From Thalassia testudinum (taxonomy: Eukaryota > Streptophyta > Magnoliopsida > Alismatales > Hydrocharitaceae), in assembly GCA_037157565.1 (NCBI GenBank), contig JAZHRO010000054.1, positions 18,025,501-18,089,500 of the forward strand: 64,000 nt of DNA, given 5' to 3'. Made by a program: the position numbers and the translations under genes. Below, piece by piece: positions 45,002-60,000 of the stretch. The notes beneath the pieces are model-generated. The model did no database searches. It was not told the origin of the DNA and saw only the letters and a program-made list of their open reading frames with translations. Numbering within the stretch: the stretch's first letter is position 1; each line of letters begins with the position of its first letter.

Positions 45002-48000
45002 CTGCAGGAATATGAAATATCAGAAAGACAGTCAGCCAGACCTTGCAAAGTAAAATGTCTATAAAATTTAAGTACACAAACTGATTTTTAATATTGAAAC
45101 CAGACATCACCAAATTATATCAGTGAAGAAAACAAAAATAATTACATAATGGGGGGAAAAGAAAAGCATAGCAATGGCACAGTTACATTAAATCAAGCAA
45201 CAGTACAGGGTAAGTACGATTCAGACGAAGCACACTAATCGACTAATAGTTGTTTCATTTATCAGACGGTAGTTTTCGAGTTTTTTTTTGGTCATGTGAC
45301 GACAATTTTCTAATAAAGCCACCAACCTTACCAATGACAACTTAACTAGAGGAGCATGAAGGTCAGCAATATAGTCAGCTATTGATCCTATCCATCATAG
45401 TGTAATCAACAAAATGTGGATCCCAAGCATATACTGGATCACGAAGTTCAACAATGGGATTTTATCCAGGAAATAATGCCCAAGATATATGCTTGAATTC
45501 CATTATCAACAATTTTGAAACTTGAACTGGCTACATTATCCCACCCATTGTTTTAAAAGGTGCACCTCGAAGCGAGGTGCTAGGAAATTGCCCCGAAGCT
45601 ATAGCCTCAAGGCTGCAACATGAGACAGCGCCTCAGTTGGTCAAAGCAGTGTCGAGAAACTGAAGCGAAGGCGAGGCTATAGCCTCAATTGAAAGACCCT
45701 TTTAGATGGTTATATGACTTACACATGATCTTTTCCCACAAATAAATCCCCGTAAAGCCCTAATTCAAGCCCTCTTTCAAAACCTAAAACCCATTACCCA
45801 AAACCCCAAGAAGTCCATCGTTGTCATGGATCACCAAAGGTCGTAGAACCCTTTGTCACCACATCACCAAAGGTCTACTGTTGCCAACTTCAATGCCTGG
45901 TCTTCACATCTCCACATTGTCTCACTAGTAAACAGCAAGTTTAGGTTTTGTTTAGATTTTATTTAGATCTTTTTTTAGGTTATTTTATTATATATTTTAT
46001 TTAGCTACGATAATATGCTCCTTTATTATATATGTTATTTATAGATTTTGTTTAGATTTCATTTCAATTTGTTATGTTATATTTGTCACTTATAAGTTAT
46101 TTAATAGTATAAGAGTGATGGAGATACCATATATTTATCATATTTTATAGAATGTCAATAATACCATATGTAGAGTCAATATAATTCATTATATTTATTT
46201 GGTTTACTTGTGATAATCCTCAGCATATGATTAACTCATTTGAGAGTTTAGATAAATTCAATTTCTAATTTTCTAGAATGTTTGATGGTTTACCTTTTAT
46301 TTAAATGTCATCCCATCTAATTTTACTCTTTAAATGTTGTGATAGAGCAAAAATAGCATGGATGTGTGTTTTTTACTTTTTTTTTTTTCATTATTAGTAC
46401 TTAATAAATATGTATTTATGTCATTTTTTTCTTATTTTCCATCCAAAACCCAAGACTTACGCCTCGACCGCCTTGAAACTTGCACATCGCCTCAATGAAG
46501 GCAAACCACCTCAACTGCCTCACATTTTTTAAAACCTTGATCTCACCCACACAAAGGCACAATTTTTTGCTCAATCCATCCAACAATCTGATATGAAACA
46601 CGAGTTAACTAACCACTTCTTGAATCTTTAAGGGTGGTCCAGAGAGTGATTTCCATTGAGGAAAGAACTCTTCAGCTGAAACCGTTATTGGTTGCAGAAA
46701 TTTATTGAGAACAGCTGGAAGGTGCAATTTGACATTGACCTGGAAGCAGAAGTTCAAACTAGCTCAATAAGAAACCACAGAAATTAAACCAGACATTCAC
46801 ATTTACATCATGTATCAGGTTGAATACCATGGAATTTCCAAACTTATAGGAAAAGTCTAGAACAGCAATATCTCTGCTTGCACGGAAATTCATAACTTCA
46901 AGTGGGCATTGCACCTAAAGAAACCCAAGAAGGGTGAGTTGAGGTTAAATGAAAATAAGATGAACAAAATCATGTGGTAAGCAATTCAACCTGTGCTCTA
47001 GGTGGAATAGTTTCAGGCACCAAGGAGAGTTCCATTTTCAAGTGGGATGGAGGCAAAATCAAAGCTCGAACTGATCCAAGGGGAGATGTGTTTTTGTTTC
47101 CCAGAAAAAGAACAAGACGTCCATGATATGCTCTCCACTCTGCTTTTACACCAATCTAAAGTACAAAAGGAGCAGAAAAAGATCAAGATAGTTCTTTTTC
47201 AAGTTTAAGCATCATTGGCTGATGCCGATTGACATAATATTGACCAAAATGTCACACTTAAATCTGCAATTACACAAACCTGAACATAGGGATCCTCATA
47301 TAATACTCCACTATCTTTCACGCACAATGCAGCGAATCTTTCTGGGATATTGACAATTGGCTGTAAAAAAAGATGTCAATTAACAAAGTACGGAAGAATA
47401 TTGTCTGGAAAGTAGACACCAATGGGGGAATGTCGTCTCAGAAGTAGACACCATCAACATCTCTCTATGAGTAAAAGAATTCCATTTCTGACTCTAAGAA
47501 GGTAACAACGTTGTTTTTCCCAAAAAAGTCATAAATGCTGCAGATGGCATGCGCCGGTAATAAAAACCATGTTTGAGAGCTGTGAAACCGCATCAGACTC
47601 ATAGGGAAAAAATAAAACTTATGACAGAGTAAACCTATTAACAGAGACATACCTGAACAGAATTTGGCTGATCATCCACAGTGGCAAGTGCTAATGCTCC
47701 TGCGAGGTCATTAATAGGATCCGGAGGCACAGTTTGCTTAACTGGAGCTGAACCAGGATGACCTTCATCAGACATTGGACCCAAAAGATCACCAAGAAGA
47801 TCTGCTGATGGAGAAGGACCAGAATCTACTTTGACTAAAGCTCCATTGCTCTGGACCACTTCAGGCTCTGTGGTACTAGCATCCTGCATATTTGCCCAGT
47901 TACCTTAATATTAATGATGATTTAATATAGGCAAAGTCCATAATCAAACAGTATACATTGAAGCATCACTCACAACATTTTGGCTAGGGACCTTCACCAC

Positions 48001-51000
48001 ACTGAGCTGGGTAGCATTTATAGCACCATTGACAGGCCGTTTATCTGTTACAACCAGAGCATTGGATACTTGCTGCTGAGTTCGTACTTTTATTGCACTT
48101 TGCTCAGCCGTATCAATTTCCGTATCTTCAGCTTTTTTCAGCAAGGCAGACTACATTTAAAGCAACGAAACCAATAGACCTCAAAACAGAAGCAACATAA
48201 CCTACTCAAACTTTTCAAAAGAGAAGACAGGTGGTTTCATGTATAAAATTGCAATATCACATGTTTCAACAGAGACATTTTCCTGGATCACATGGAAATG
48301 TCAGCTAGGCAGTCATAGCAAACCAGAAAAAAATTTTTTGGAAACCTGTCTTTCTGGGAACTTGGGCATTTCAGCTAGTACATCCATCAAAGCAGCACCT
48401 TTCTTGCTTAGTGCAAAATATTCCACGGCCCTTTGCTGTATCTCAGCGTCAACATAACCTTCATATCTGAACAAAGACAGAATATGGAGAAAAGCACATA
48501 ACAACTAGAAAAAGCACTTGAACGGTATGAGCTACTTAATTTAACCAATAGAGTGAAAAGAACCCACTTTTTAAATATAGCCCAGACTTGATCCTGCAAT
48601 TCGGGATCTGGAGGCTGAGTGTGCATCAATATCTTGGCATACGTAGACAGAAGAATGGCAATAGTAGCTGTCCTGAACAAAATTAAGCAGTCTCAATGAT
48701 TTAAGAGAGTGCAGAAATTCTAACCAGGACAGAAGACAGAAAAATTGATATAAAAATCTTGAACACAAAAATTACAGAAAAGGACTTACGATACAGTTGG
48801 AAGCTTCTCATTTATGATGGAAAATATTTCTTTAGGGCTACAACCAGGTCTTCTAGCCAAAAGGTGGCCAAACTCACCAAGAACATAAGCACTGACCTGT
48901 TATATGTATTCAGGAATTATTACAAATAACCTCTTCAGAAAAAGAATAATTATTAATAAAAAGCAAATCACACTCTAACAATGATGCAACACCAAATAAC
49001 AAAAAACCCAGAACAACCAAAATGCATGTTTTTTTAAGCAAATTCTGGCTCAACATGTTCAAAGAAAGAATAAGCAAATCAGGACACCAAACTAAACACC
49101 ACTATTAGGATAAAACAAGTTCCTCAATAAAAGAAAAAACAAGCATAAGGATATTAAACTGAAAATTCATGGTCAAATTTCTGTAAATATCAGTGTCATT
49201 TAGCAAATGTAGGACAGTCTCAGTTGAACCAAGTATTTCAGTTACTCCAATCAAATTTTGCTCTACAAACAAACAAGAAAAACACAAGTTTTGGTCCAAC
49301 AAGTTGGAGAACTAAACTAAATCTGCCCATGAATTGTGAAAGAATAAAAAGAAAAGCTAGATTATCTTGATTTCAGATGCTGCAAAAGTTCCAACATATA
49401 ACATATACCGTATCTTAGAACGTTATGCAAAGTAAATGATCAAGCTCGATAAGTGCCTATGCCCCTCCATCAATATCAACATTGGACCAAGAATGCCATT
49501 TCAAAAATGAATTTCCTCAAGATATTTATCAAAGATCCAAATACAGTCTATTTTCCAATGTAATAAAGATTTTATGATGAACAAATTGTAAAATCAGCAT
49601 GCAGCATGTCTTAGCTGCAAAGGATCATAACGACCTAAAACAAAACATATAAATTGACAACAAAAGAAATCCATAAGTAACACCTCATGATCCACCAAAG
49701 ATAGCATCCTAAAAATGTCCTGGGTAATTGATTTTATGCTTTATTTTTTTTCCCTATTTAGATAGGCACGGTTGTACTTTCTCCCTTCTAATCCTCTATA
49801 TATTGAGGATTGGGGTTTCAGTATCTCTCTTTCCTTTTTTTTTGTTGTGTGTGTGGGTGGAATTTGGAAAGTCATTCCATTCAACAATACATGCTTCTAG
49901 CAAGTGAAACACCATGCAGGTTTATATTTACATTAAAAATATGCAATGTTTCTTTTATCAGAAAATAATCACTCTAGTGCCCAAATGAGCCATAACATTC
50001 ATAGGTTATGCATACATGCCAGTATTTTCATTGCATTGAAACAAGATATGCTTGTGGCAAGGAGAATATTATAAGACATGCAAATAGGCAAAAGAATTTT
50101 ACCTTGACCATAGTCTCGTGTAATGCTGGCTTGTCAAGATACTCTCTTGCCTTTGCCGCCGCATAAGGCTATCAGTAACAACAATAAGAAAAAGAAAATT
50201 ATAAACTCTCCAAAGTCAGCAAGAAAAAAAGAAAGAAAAAGAAATTAAGAATAAAACCTGCAAGTCCTCATTATTTGTAACAAATTGCACAACACGATAC
50301 CAAATGTCATCACTGACAAAATCCCCAGCTTTATCTATCAGTTGAAGAATCACATCCACATACCTAGAAAGAGAAAGGAAAACAATAACTTGTTGAAAAT
50401 GCCTCAGTGAAAATTCGAACAAAAAAAAAATCTGATGCTGAGGTCCCAATGGCCTTGAAATGAGTATTAAGGCAGAATTCATCAATGACAGAATGGTTGT
50501 TAAATGGACTAGTAGCATAAATCACAGCAATTAACAAGTAGTGCATCAAACATCAGGCATGCATCATGTAGTGGCCATTTATGGAAGAGAGAGGTAGCAA
50601 TATCCTGAGTTGATGGTATAAGGTGGTGTGCTATTGAACTAAACCCTTGCAGTTGGGTTAACTACTGGGATAATAAAAGGTAAACAACTAATTTCACATT
50701 TGAAATCCTTGGATTGTAGGAGCAACCACCGATACTTCAAAAACAATTCACAGATGCCAAAAAGCAGAGACGAGGAAGACCAGAGTGAATGATGCACCTC
50801 AAACATGAGTTGGGTTGTTTTCATATTTCTCTCTTTTTCCTGAACAGGTTCTTCTCTCTCTTTTTCTTTGTTTTTATGTGTGTGTTTCATTGGGCTGGAG
50901 GGGGGTGTGGGCTGGGTGATCAGAGCCCCCCGAGACCTCTACTGTGTTCCAGGCAAAGAGTGGATCTGACCAATTGTTTAACAAATCAGCATTCACATGA

Positions 51001-54000
51001 AACATGGGCAATTGGTAACCCAATTCTACCACAAGAGGGGTAAGTCTAGCGAGAGGATCCAACCCTCCAAATTTCCGGTAAGTGTTAGTAGAGAGAGAGA
51101 GAGTACAAAGAGCCTGATTTTTTTCCCATGGCCTTTTCTGCTTCTTGCAGGCCCCCTTTTATAGTACAGTGCATATGCACATATCAAGAAAATCATTACC
51201 AAAATTCAAGTCCCATAATCATAGGTGTGACCTTCGTAACAGACTCCTCTCGCATGTTACACCATGCATAGGTCGCACATCCCCACTAACTCCATTATGC
51301 TCAGAGTAGATTGTAGCAGATACTTCCGACTGCTATTCGTCACGTAACCGTCCATCTTCCTGGCCGTCTCTCTCCCTCGGCCACCTCCCTGGTGGAGCTC
51401 GGCTGATTGGATCTTTTGGCAAGCTTTCTCCGCCAACAACCCCCCGTCCAGGTGTTTCTTCAACCAGATGATTCGTCTAAGATGTATCACTTGGGTTGCT
51501 GCCAAGGTGAATTCTTCTGGGAGTCAGGTGGTCTGCCTGGATAGGCAGGTCGGGCGAATCCTTCTAGTAGTTAGGCAGTCTGCCTACATAATCAGATCAA
51601 GCACTGTGGACACATGTTCTTGGACTCTGCAAGTTGAAGTAGTCTTTATGGGCCTTTTGGGCTGGGCCAATTTTAGGGATATTTTCTCCCTAAATAGGTG
51701 GGGTTTGGTCGGTGGATCGGTGGGCTGGCAAGCCTTTAAGAAGGTCTCATCTAGTTACAAATTTCCATGGACACATCAAGACATTGCATCATCAATGACA
51801 GTAATAAAAGGCAAGAAACGAACAAAGCCCTTAGTTATTCCTATTTCTAACGTAAAATTCCACCTTTCTTTTTTGACTTAAAATTTCAATGGAAGTTCCC
51901 TTGATAGATGCCACTACCAAAATACCAAAATAAGAGAATTTTCTCTTGTACCTCTCTAAATTCATTACTAAAATGTCAAAAACACCATCTCATTGTCATT
52001 AAATACATTTGTTGAGTTATGTTTTCTGTAGTAATGGTGTTTCGTCAATTTTAATTTTTGTAGTGGGCTTATGATGTAACTTTTCCCTCACCAATATAGA
52101 GGTGTAGGGACTGCTTGGTAATGTAAGAAAGATTATTTTCTTCAATTTGGTATCAGAGCACCAGATTGAGAACTCCACCAAACAACAAACCCTAATCCTA
52201 CCTCAAGCCTCCTACCACCGACCGCCACCGCCACTCCCGGCGGCAGTGCTGGCACCCTGCCACCGCTGCAGTAGCAACCTCACTAGTTGTCATTGCTGCA
52301 GCCACAACCAACCGTAGATCTGTAGCCCACCGTTGCCGCTGCTATGTAACGCACCACGGTAGATCTGCAGAGTAGCACGCCACCACCACTGTTCTGTAGC
52401 GTGCTGCAGGTTGCTACCATCCTATAAACCATTGTAGCCGCTCCAAAGCAGCACGCCACTGTCGCGTCCAACGCTACTGTAGAGCAACTTGCCGTTAACC
52501 ACCTCCTACCAGCCATCTTCTCTTCAAGTCGCCACCCAAGCCACCGGAAAGCAGGTTGCTGGCCTTCAGATTGTTGTAGGGAGGTTCTTGAGTGTTGTGG
52601 AGATAGGGTTTTGAATCAAGAACCTTCCTACATGTGGTATGATTTGCTGTGATCTTGCGGTCTAATTTTTTGGGGTGCGTATTCCCCTTTGTTGCAAGTT
52701 TTTGGGATGTGTATTCCCCTTGAGTATTGACCAGTGTAAGCAAAGATTTTTGAGGTGTGTATTCCCCATTTGGTGCATTTGTTGGCATGTGTATTCCCCA
52801 ATTTCTATCAGGTTTCAGATCTGAATGTGAAGGAGTTTAAGGGTGTGTACCCTTTTCTGTGGTGCATTGAAATCAGTTTGTGGCAATGTGTTTCAGTGAA
52901 CAAGGCAATATTCTAGTCAAAGTGTGCTAGGAACTGTCGTGGGTGATACTCTTTCAACTACTGGTGTGAGATAGTTGATTGACTCAGGTGCCTTCAATCA
53001 TCTATCCAGTAATCTGCAATGTTTTGGGTAGATTCAACCAATTTCTCGAGGTCGCACAGTACAGGTAGCTGATAAGCGGCTTGCTCCTATTAATGGTCAG
53101 GGGGAAATTAATGTTACCCCTTTTATGCAGCTTAATCGTGTCCAGTTTGTTTCAAATTTATCCATGAATTTGCTCTCTATCAGTGAAATTACTAAGCAGA
53201 TAAATTGTCATGTCATCTTTGATGAGCGTGGATGTATTTTCCAAGATCGAATGACAGGAAAGACTATTGGTAGTGGATATGGAGATGTTTACCGACTTCA
53301 ATAGGGTCGTATGGCTGTAGCATGTCAGGTTAGTACGTCATGGGGTGCTCTATAGTGGCATAGACGGTTAAGCCATCCTTCTTTGGAGAAATTACGCAGG
53401 CTTATTCCTCATGTATCCCCAACTACACAACTCACCTGCGATGCATGTCAACTTAGGAAACACCATAGATCTTCCTTTTCAGCTGCTACTGGACCACGTT
53501 CGTCTTCGCATTTTCAGTTAGTGCATCTTGATATTTGGGGTCCCAGTAGGACTCCTGATAGAGCAAAACATCAGTACTATTTGATTATGGTTGATGATTT
53601 TCTCTTATTGTCCTAATTATTTCTCATGAAGAATAAGTCTAAAGTGGGTCAACTGATTAAGAAGTTTGCATTGATGATAAAGAATCAATTTGGCGTCTGC
53701 ATACTCTTAGATCTGATAATGCATTGGAGTTTTGCACTCGTCGACTGGCAAAATTTTATGGTTTACACAGCATAACTCATTAAACCTCGTGTCCTCACAC
53801 CTCTCAGCAAAATGGAGTTGCAGAGAGGAAGCACATACATATCCTTGATATGACCAGAGTCCTTATCCATAATAATGTGCCATAAAACTACTGGGGAGAT
53901 GCAGTTCTCACAGCTTGCTATCTTATTAATAGATTACCCTCCTCTGTGATTCACGAGCAGATACCATGATAGGTGCTCTATCCAGATGACAAGTTGTTTA

Positions 54001-57000
54001 ATCTTCCACCCAAAACATTTGGGTGCGTGGCTTTTGTACAACTTCTTAGACCTGGGCAACATAAATTAGCACCTAAAGCAATCAAGTGTGTGTTTCTTGA
54101 CTACTCTCATACTCAGAAGGGGTATCGGTGTTTTGATCCCCTGCACCAGAGTCATTACATCAGTGCAGATGTCACATGTCATGAAGCTGTACCCTATTTT
54201 CCTGTTGCTGCCAGGCAGGTGCAAGTGTGCCGAAGTGTGCTCCTGTACCAGTTGCTCCTATACCATTTGGTGTATTCGCAGATAATAGTAGCTCCTCTCA
54301 GGCTACTGACCCATCTACCAACACATTCAGGCCAATACCAGCAAATGATAGAACCTTCAAGGGTCACACATATCAGTTGCCAGTTGTCTATAGGGCAAAG
54401 CCCCCTCCATTTATTCCACAGACTCCTCAGATTAGTATTGATAACCTAGAGGTTATTCTACTCAGGAGGCTTATTCATATACAATGTCAACAGGTGTAGA
54501 GGTTGAGAGTCCGCCACCTGTGGATGTTTCCCCAGGTCCTAATTCCATGAGTACTAATAAGGATATCCCTATTGCTATCAGAAAGGCTCCACGATCTTGT
54601 GCATAGTATCGTGTTGCTAGGAGTGTTGTTTCCACTGATTCTTCAAGTTCAGAGTTTCATACATTCACAGCTGTTGTATCCAGTGCAGAGTTACCTATCT
54701 CGTACCAGCAGGCTCTACTATATCCACACTGGAAGATAGCTATGGAGAAGGAAATGTCTGCACTTACTACCAGAAGTACCTAGGAGCTGTCAACTCTACC
54801 GTTTGGCGCGCACCTTGTTGGAGCCAAATGGATCTTTGCCTTGAAAGACAACCCAGATAGGTCTATGTCAAGGTATAAGGCCCGACTTATGGCCAAAGAA
54901 TTCACATAGACCTATGGGGTAAATTTCTTTGACACGTTCTGCCCTGTTGCACACCTCTCCACTGTCTGCATTCTTATCTCTGTTGCAACTCATTATGGAT
55001 GATAGTTATATCAGCTGGATGTCAAAAATGTATTTCTGTACGGAGACTTGGAGAAATAGATCTATATGCAGCAGCTGCCCGACTTTGAGGTTTAAGGGGA
55101 GTGTGTATGCAGGCTTCGTAAGGCCATTTATGGTCTTAAGCAGAGCCCCGACCTGGGTTTCAATGCCTATCTAAGGTGTTGTCTGTTATTAGGATGCAAG
55201 GATCTTCATCTGACCATTCACTATTTATAAGGAAGACCAGCAGGGGTACAGTGGCTTTACTTGTGTATGTGAACGACCTTATTCTCACAAGTGATGATGC
55301 AGAGGGTATATCTCAGGAGAAGTACTTGGCACGCTAGTTTGTCATGAAAGATCTTGAGAAGCTAAGATACTTTTTGGGCATTGAGTTTGCCACAAGGGAC
55401 AATTATGTCGCAAAGGAAGTATGCCCTTGATATTCTTCAAAAGACGGACATGCTAGGATCCAAAGATGATAATATTCCTATGAATCATAAAATTCACCTC
55501 TTTGATGATACTGTGAAACTAAAAGACAAGAAGGCATATCGACAGCTAGTGAGAAAACTGTTATATCTGACCATCACTAGGCTAGGTATTAGCCTTGCCG
55601 TGGGTAAACTAAGTCAGTTCTTAGATAAGCTCACTGATGTCCATTGGTAGGCTATGATGCAGGTATTGAGGTACATTAAGGGATATCCAGGTAGAGGCAT
55701 TCTTTTTCAAAGGAAGGCACCTATGTCTGTTGTCTATTCAGATGTAAATTATGCAGGTGATGTTAGTGACAGGCGGTCTACTACTGGTTTATGTACCTTT
55801 GTAGCTGGAAACTTGGTGACCTGGAGGAGCAAGAAACAGAGTGTTGTTTCACGCTTTAATGTTGCGTCTGAATACAAGGCCATGGTACATACTGTAACTA
55901 AGATGATATGAATCAGGTCTCTATTATGGGGATCTTCATGTTAATGTTCAAGAGCCTATGGAGATGTACTGTGACAACCGGGCTGCCGCCTACATGGCAA
56001 ACAATTCTATGTTCCACAAGAGAACAAAACATGTGAAAGTGGATTGCCATTACACCAAAAGTTTGATTCAACAAGATCTGCTTCATACTACTTATCTTGC
56101 CTCCTCAAACTAGACTGCTAACATGTTTACCAAGCCGTTGTCTTGCCCCCAGTTTAAGAAATGTAGAAACAAGCTGAGCATGATGAATATGTATATTCCA
56201 GCTTAAGGGAGAGTGTCGAGTTATATTTTCTGTAGTAAGGGCATTTCGTTAATTTTATTTCTTATAGTGGATTTATGATATAACTTTTCCCTCACCTACA
56301 TAGAGATGTAGGGATTACTTGGTAATGTAAGAAAGATTCTTTTCTTCTAACTATATTCTTATATTTTTTAAAGACTTGTTGGAAGATTAAACGGGATCAA
56401 ACCTAACAGTTCAATTCCAGCCATTGTTGGAGCCTCAACAGCTACTGCTGATAAGACATCTCCAAGCATGCATTACCGAAGCAGGAGTTCTTCGATCCAT
56501 GCTATTTACACTTATTTTGTGTCTGCTGGATGCACATGCAGTGGATTCGCATGGAATTTTTGGATTTCCAAGAGACACAATTGGACTACTCAACTGTCAA
56601 CTCCAGAAGAACATATCAAGGACTGATTCTCCAATTGATGATTTCATACACACATTTTGAGGAAGCCATGTAAAGGGAGGCGGTGTGGAAAGGGTTGCAG
56701 AAGTGCCAGGACTATTTACATGTCCAAGAGTGCCAAGGAAGAAGGATAAACAAGGAAAATAGGTTTTGACTTTATTTTATTTTGGGTTTTTACTTGGTTT
56801 ACCAAGGGATGTGAAATAGCTTTATGTTGAGGGGATTTCTTTTATTATGAGTTTGCTGATCAGGTGTGGTGTATTTTTAGCTGTTTCTCATCTTGCAAAA
56901 CTTTGACACAGTGGCTGGCTTTTTGCAATAAAATTTTGAATGGATACCTTTGACTGATCACCCTTCTTCCTCTTGAAAAAAAAAATCTTGTTAAAAGATG

Positions 57001-60000
57001 TATCTTCCAGAATGATGAAATCAAAATAGTGATTTCTTTCACCAGAAAACAATGTAAGTAATTTACAAAGTCCCACACCGTGATTTCAATGGAGTTCCTG
57101 AAATTCAAAACACATCATTGTAATCGTATCAATGTAGTCTCCTCTTTTACACCCACTCCAATGGCATTACCATTTACTAACATCTGACATCGATCTAAAC
57201 AACATATAAAATTTTTAAGTTGGTCTAAACTCAAATCATTATCATGAATGCTAGCAAATAATAACGCTTACTAGAATAGATAGTGAAAGGGGGCACTACA
57301 AGAAAAATCTGGGATGACATTGATGTGCTTTGAAAGACTACATTTTAGTCTTAGTATAAGTAAAAGAACATCTGTGTAAATTACTTGAGAATATACTATA
57401 ACCCTTGAATTCAGATGAGGCATATACGCTGTATGCAGTTTTGCCGTAATGTACATTACATGCCGTACAAATATTTAATTAGTCAAATTACTGTTCAAAA
57501 TACTCGATGTATGTTAGAAGTGGGACCAATGAAAAAGGTACCTGAGGGGGTAAAATGGATTGCAACGAGGAAAAGTTTCCCATTTAATAAGTTTTCACTT
57601 TTAAGACAAGCTCGAAAGCACCTTAGAAAGAGGCGCCCAATTAGGATATATTGTCTTTTGTTGAGGGTTGTCTAATGAGTCCTTATTTATATTTTCTTTA
57701 TTTCCTATGGGCCCCTCCGTACTTTACCCACATCCTCTACATATTGGGGTATAAGGTTCCATAATAATCAAGTTGCTCATTTTTCTTGACATGATATTAG
57801 AACAACAATCCTAGACCAGTGTTTTGTAACCTCCTTGATTCCTATAACCCATTCTTCCTTCCACGAAAAATAACCCTACCCCTTGTGTTGGAGAGGGAGA
57901 TCCACCGATGCTACAACCACTGCCACTAGCCTCACAACTAGTTGATGGCCTCTCCGGCAACCAACAACCACCTTGCCACCTTACCATCGACAGGCTCTCC
58001 CCTCCTCTAACAACACATGGCCCAAGTGAGAGCCCAGATCACTGTCACAGCGTGATCTGGAGCCTCTCATGCCACTATCGACCACTACGCCTCTGTTGCG
58101 CCCTCCTCTTTTGCCATTGATGCTTCCTCACTGTGGCCTAAGCGCCGCCAAGCCAACTCACAACTTTGGCAGCCCTCAAGAGTGTCGCCCAGGCCCTAGC
58201 CACAGCGACGCCCAGCAACACCGCCCCTACTTCCTTGGGTGCCGCTAGGTTCTTCTTTGGATCCTGCAGCGCTGCCCCTACTTCGCAAGTCAATCCTTAG
58301 GGCTTTGGCAAGCATCAACAATGTCGCCCCAACCTCAACGCCATCTAGGAGCACCGCCACGACTTGTTTGTGGCTGATTTGAACTGGTTTGAAGAACAAA
58401 AAGGAGGTGTTAGCCCTGTTTTAGGTTGTTTTCCATTCATATACTGCAAACTGAGTAGGAAGTGATTTCTATGCACTAATAGTGAAGATTTCTTGCTAAT
58501 TTTAAGTGGTGGGACTTCAATTTTATGTGAGATGGCCTCTCAGACAATTCATTTGCCCAATCTGGAAGACGAGAAAGAAGGGGAGTGTCAAAAACCCCTA
58601 TTTAACTCGAGTGTGGAGCTCAAAGGGTCCACTTATGTGTCACGGTTACAATTATTTTCTCACGAAGTTGGGAAATGTGGAAACGATCACATCCACGTTA
58701 AATCGAAGTCCAAGAAGAAGTGTGTTGTCGCTATCAAGCATCAATCCTTTGCCGCACCAAGATTGGCATTCTACCATAGCATGCAGTAAACATTATGAGA
58801 CTGTCCTTGTTCTTCATAAATTTCCTTGCCTTCACTTGAACAATAGAGTATGATTAAAAGCCCTCACATGCAAAACCCCAAACCTCCAAGCCAATTGAAC
58901 AACATTCGATTTCTACTTCATGCAAAGGAATCCCAACAAGAATAGAGCAATCACCCTAAAGGGAACTCCTTGAATCAATTGAACTCGTTCTTCCACTTTC
59001 TTAGGCATTCTGAAAACAAGCAAATGGAAACAAGGACAGGCAACAAGGCAAACACCCAAACCTAGAACATCTCCCTTTTCTGCATATTTACCAATAACAA
59101 GGTAGGTAGTCACTCCTTCCCCTGCTAAAAAAGAATTGGAAGCAACTAGGACCACTCTGTTTTCCCCAGCTAAGAAGAATTGAATGGATCACTACCAAGC
59201 ATTCAACAGTACAATTCACCCCACTTTGCTCATTTTAATAGGTATTCTTTCAATAGAGTGCCGTTTGCCCACTTTTGGTGCAATAGAGCCTGTACCGGAA
59301 ATGAATATTAGAAGAAAATAGAAAAAGAAAAAGAAAAACATCTGATCAATTCCCGGCCCTGTCTGCCCTTTGTTCAGTGGGACATATTTCTTCTTCAAAA
59401 GGCTACCTGCCCCATTCCGAGGGAAATCGTTACTTTTGCATGGGCCTAGAAGTATTCATAGTCCGGCACTCAATATTGCAAATGAAATGTTTTTTCAACT
59501 GAATCCACAAGGTAAGACCATGGGGACCTAATGCTTGTTCATGTCCTTTTCATATCATATCTAAAGACTCTTAGGAAAAAACTTCTATGCTTATGAAGCC
59601 TTTTCATACCTTTCTAGTGGTAGGAAGGAGGAGAAAGAGCTCTTCTTGTTATTTGTAGCTATTGAATCCATCGCTGGATTCACTTGATTCCCACTAGAAG
59701 GATCAAGACTTAGCTTGGAATCAAGTTAAGTAGATTCCATAGCCTTAAAAAAAAATAAAAATAATGGATGTTAGTAACTATCTACTTCAATAACTTCTTA
59801 AAACAATAACATTATAGATTTTGACTCCAGAGATGTAAGATGTTTTCCTCGCTACATTTTCCACCCAAGGATGTTTCATCAGTTTGCATACCTCTTCTCA
59901 ACGCATCGAATGTAAGAAACAACCCTCATGATTAACACCCTTCACCTTTTCCCAATTTTGTCAATCCTCTTTATGACCTTCTTTGATGATTTGAAAAAGG

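Larger units (their letters stand above)
52010..56348 (+). mobile_element. Ty1/Copia retrotransposon in the AP2A intron (degenerate)
   Basis: Two 135-bp LTRs (52010-52144, 56214-56348) begin TGTTGAG and TGTCGAG and share TTTTCCCTCACC and CTTGGTAATGTAAGAAAGATT. The left LTR is followed by the initiator-Met primer site TGGTATCAGAGCA (52148-52160). The right one is preceded by the polypurine tract AAGGGAGAG (56205-56213). Order inside: leader/gag region, protease, integrase, RT, RNase H. It lies opposite to the host gene's direction. About 19 of 135 LTR positions differ by eye, so it is old. No clear target duplication was found. Confidence 0.85.

Noticed and set aside
50874..51881. Open frames in the AP2A intron (50874-51062, 51257-51505, 51468-51881)
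   Set aside because: Short, low similarity to anything known, no splice context, outside the in-phase exon chain.
59160..59480. Possible organelle-derived insertion
   Set aside because: Composition looked different, but I could not recognise any organelle gene; a search against organelle genomes would decide.
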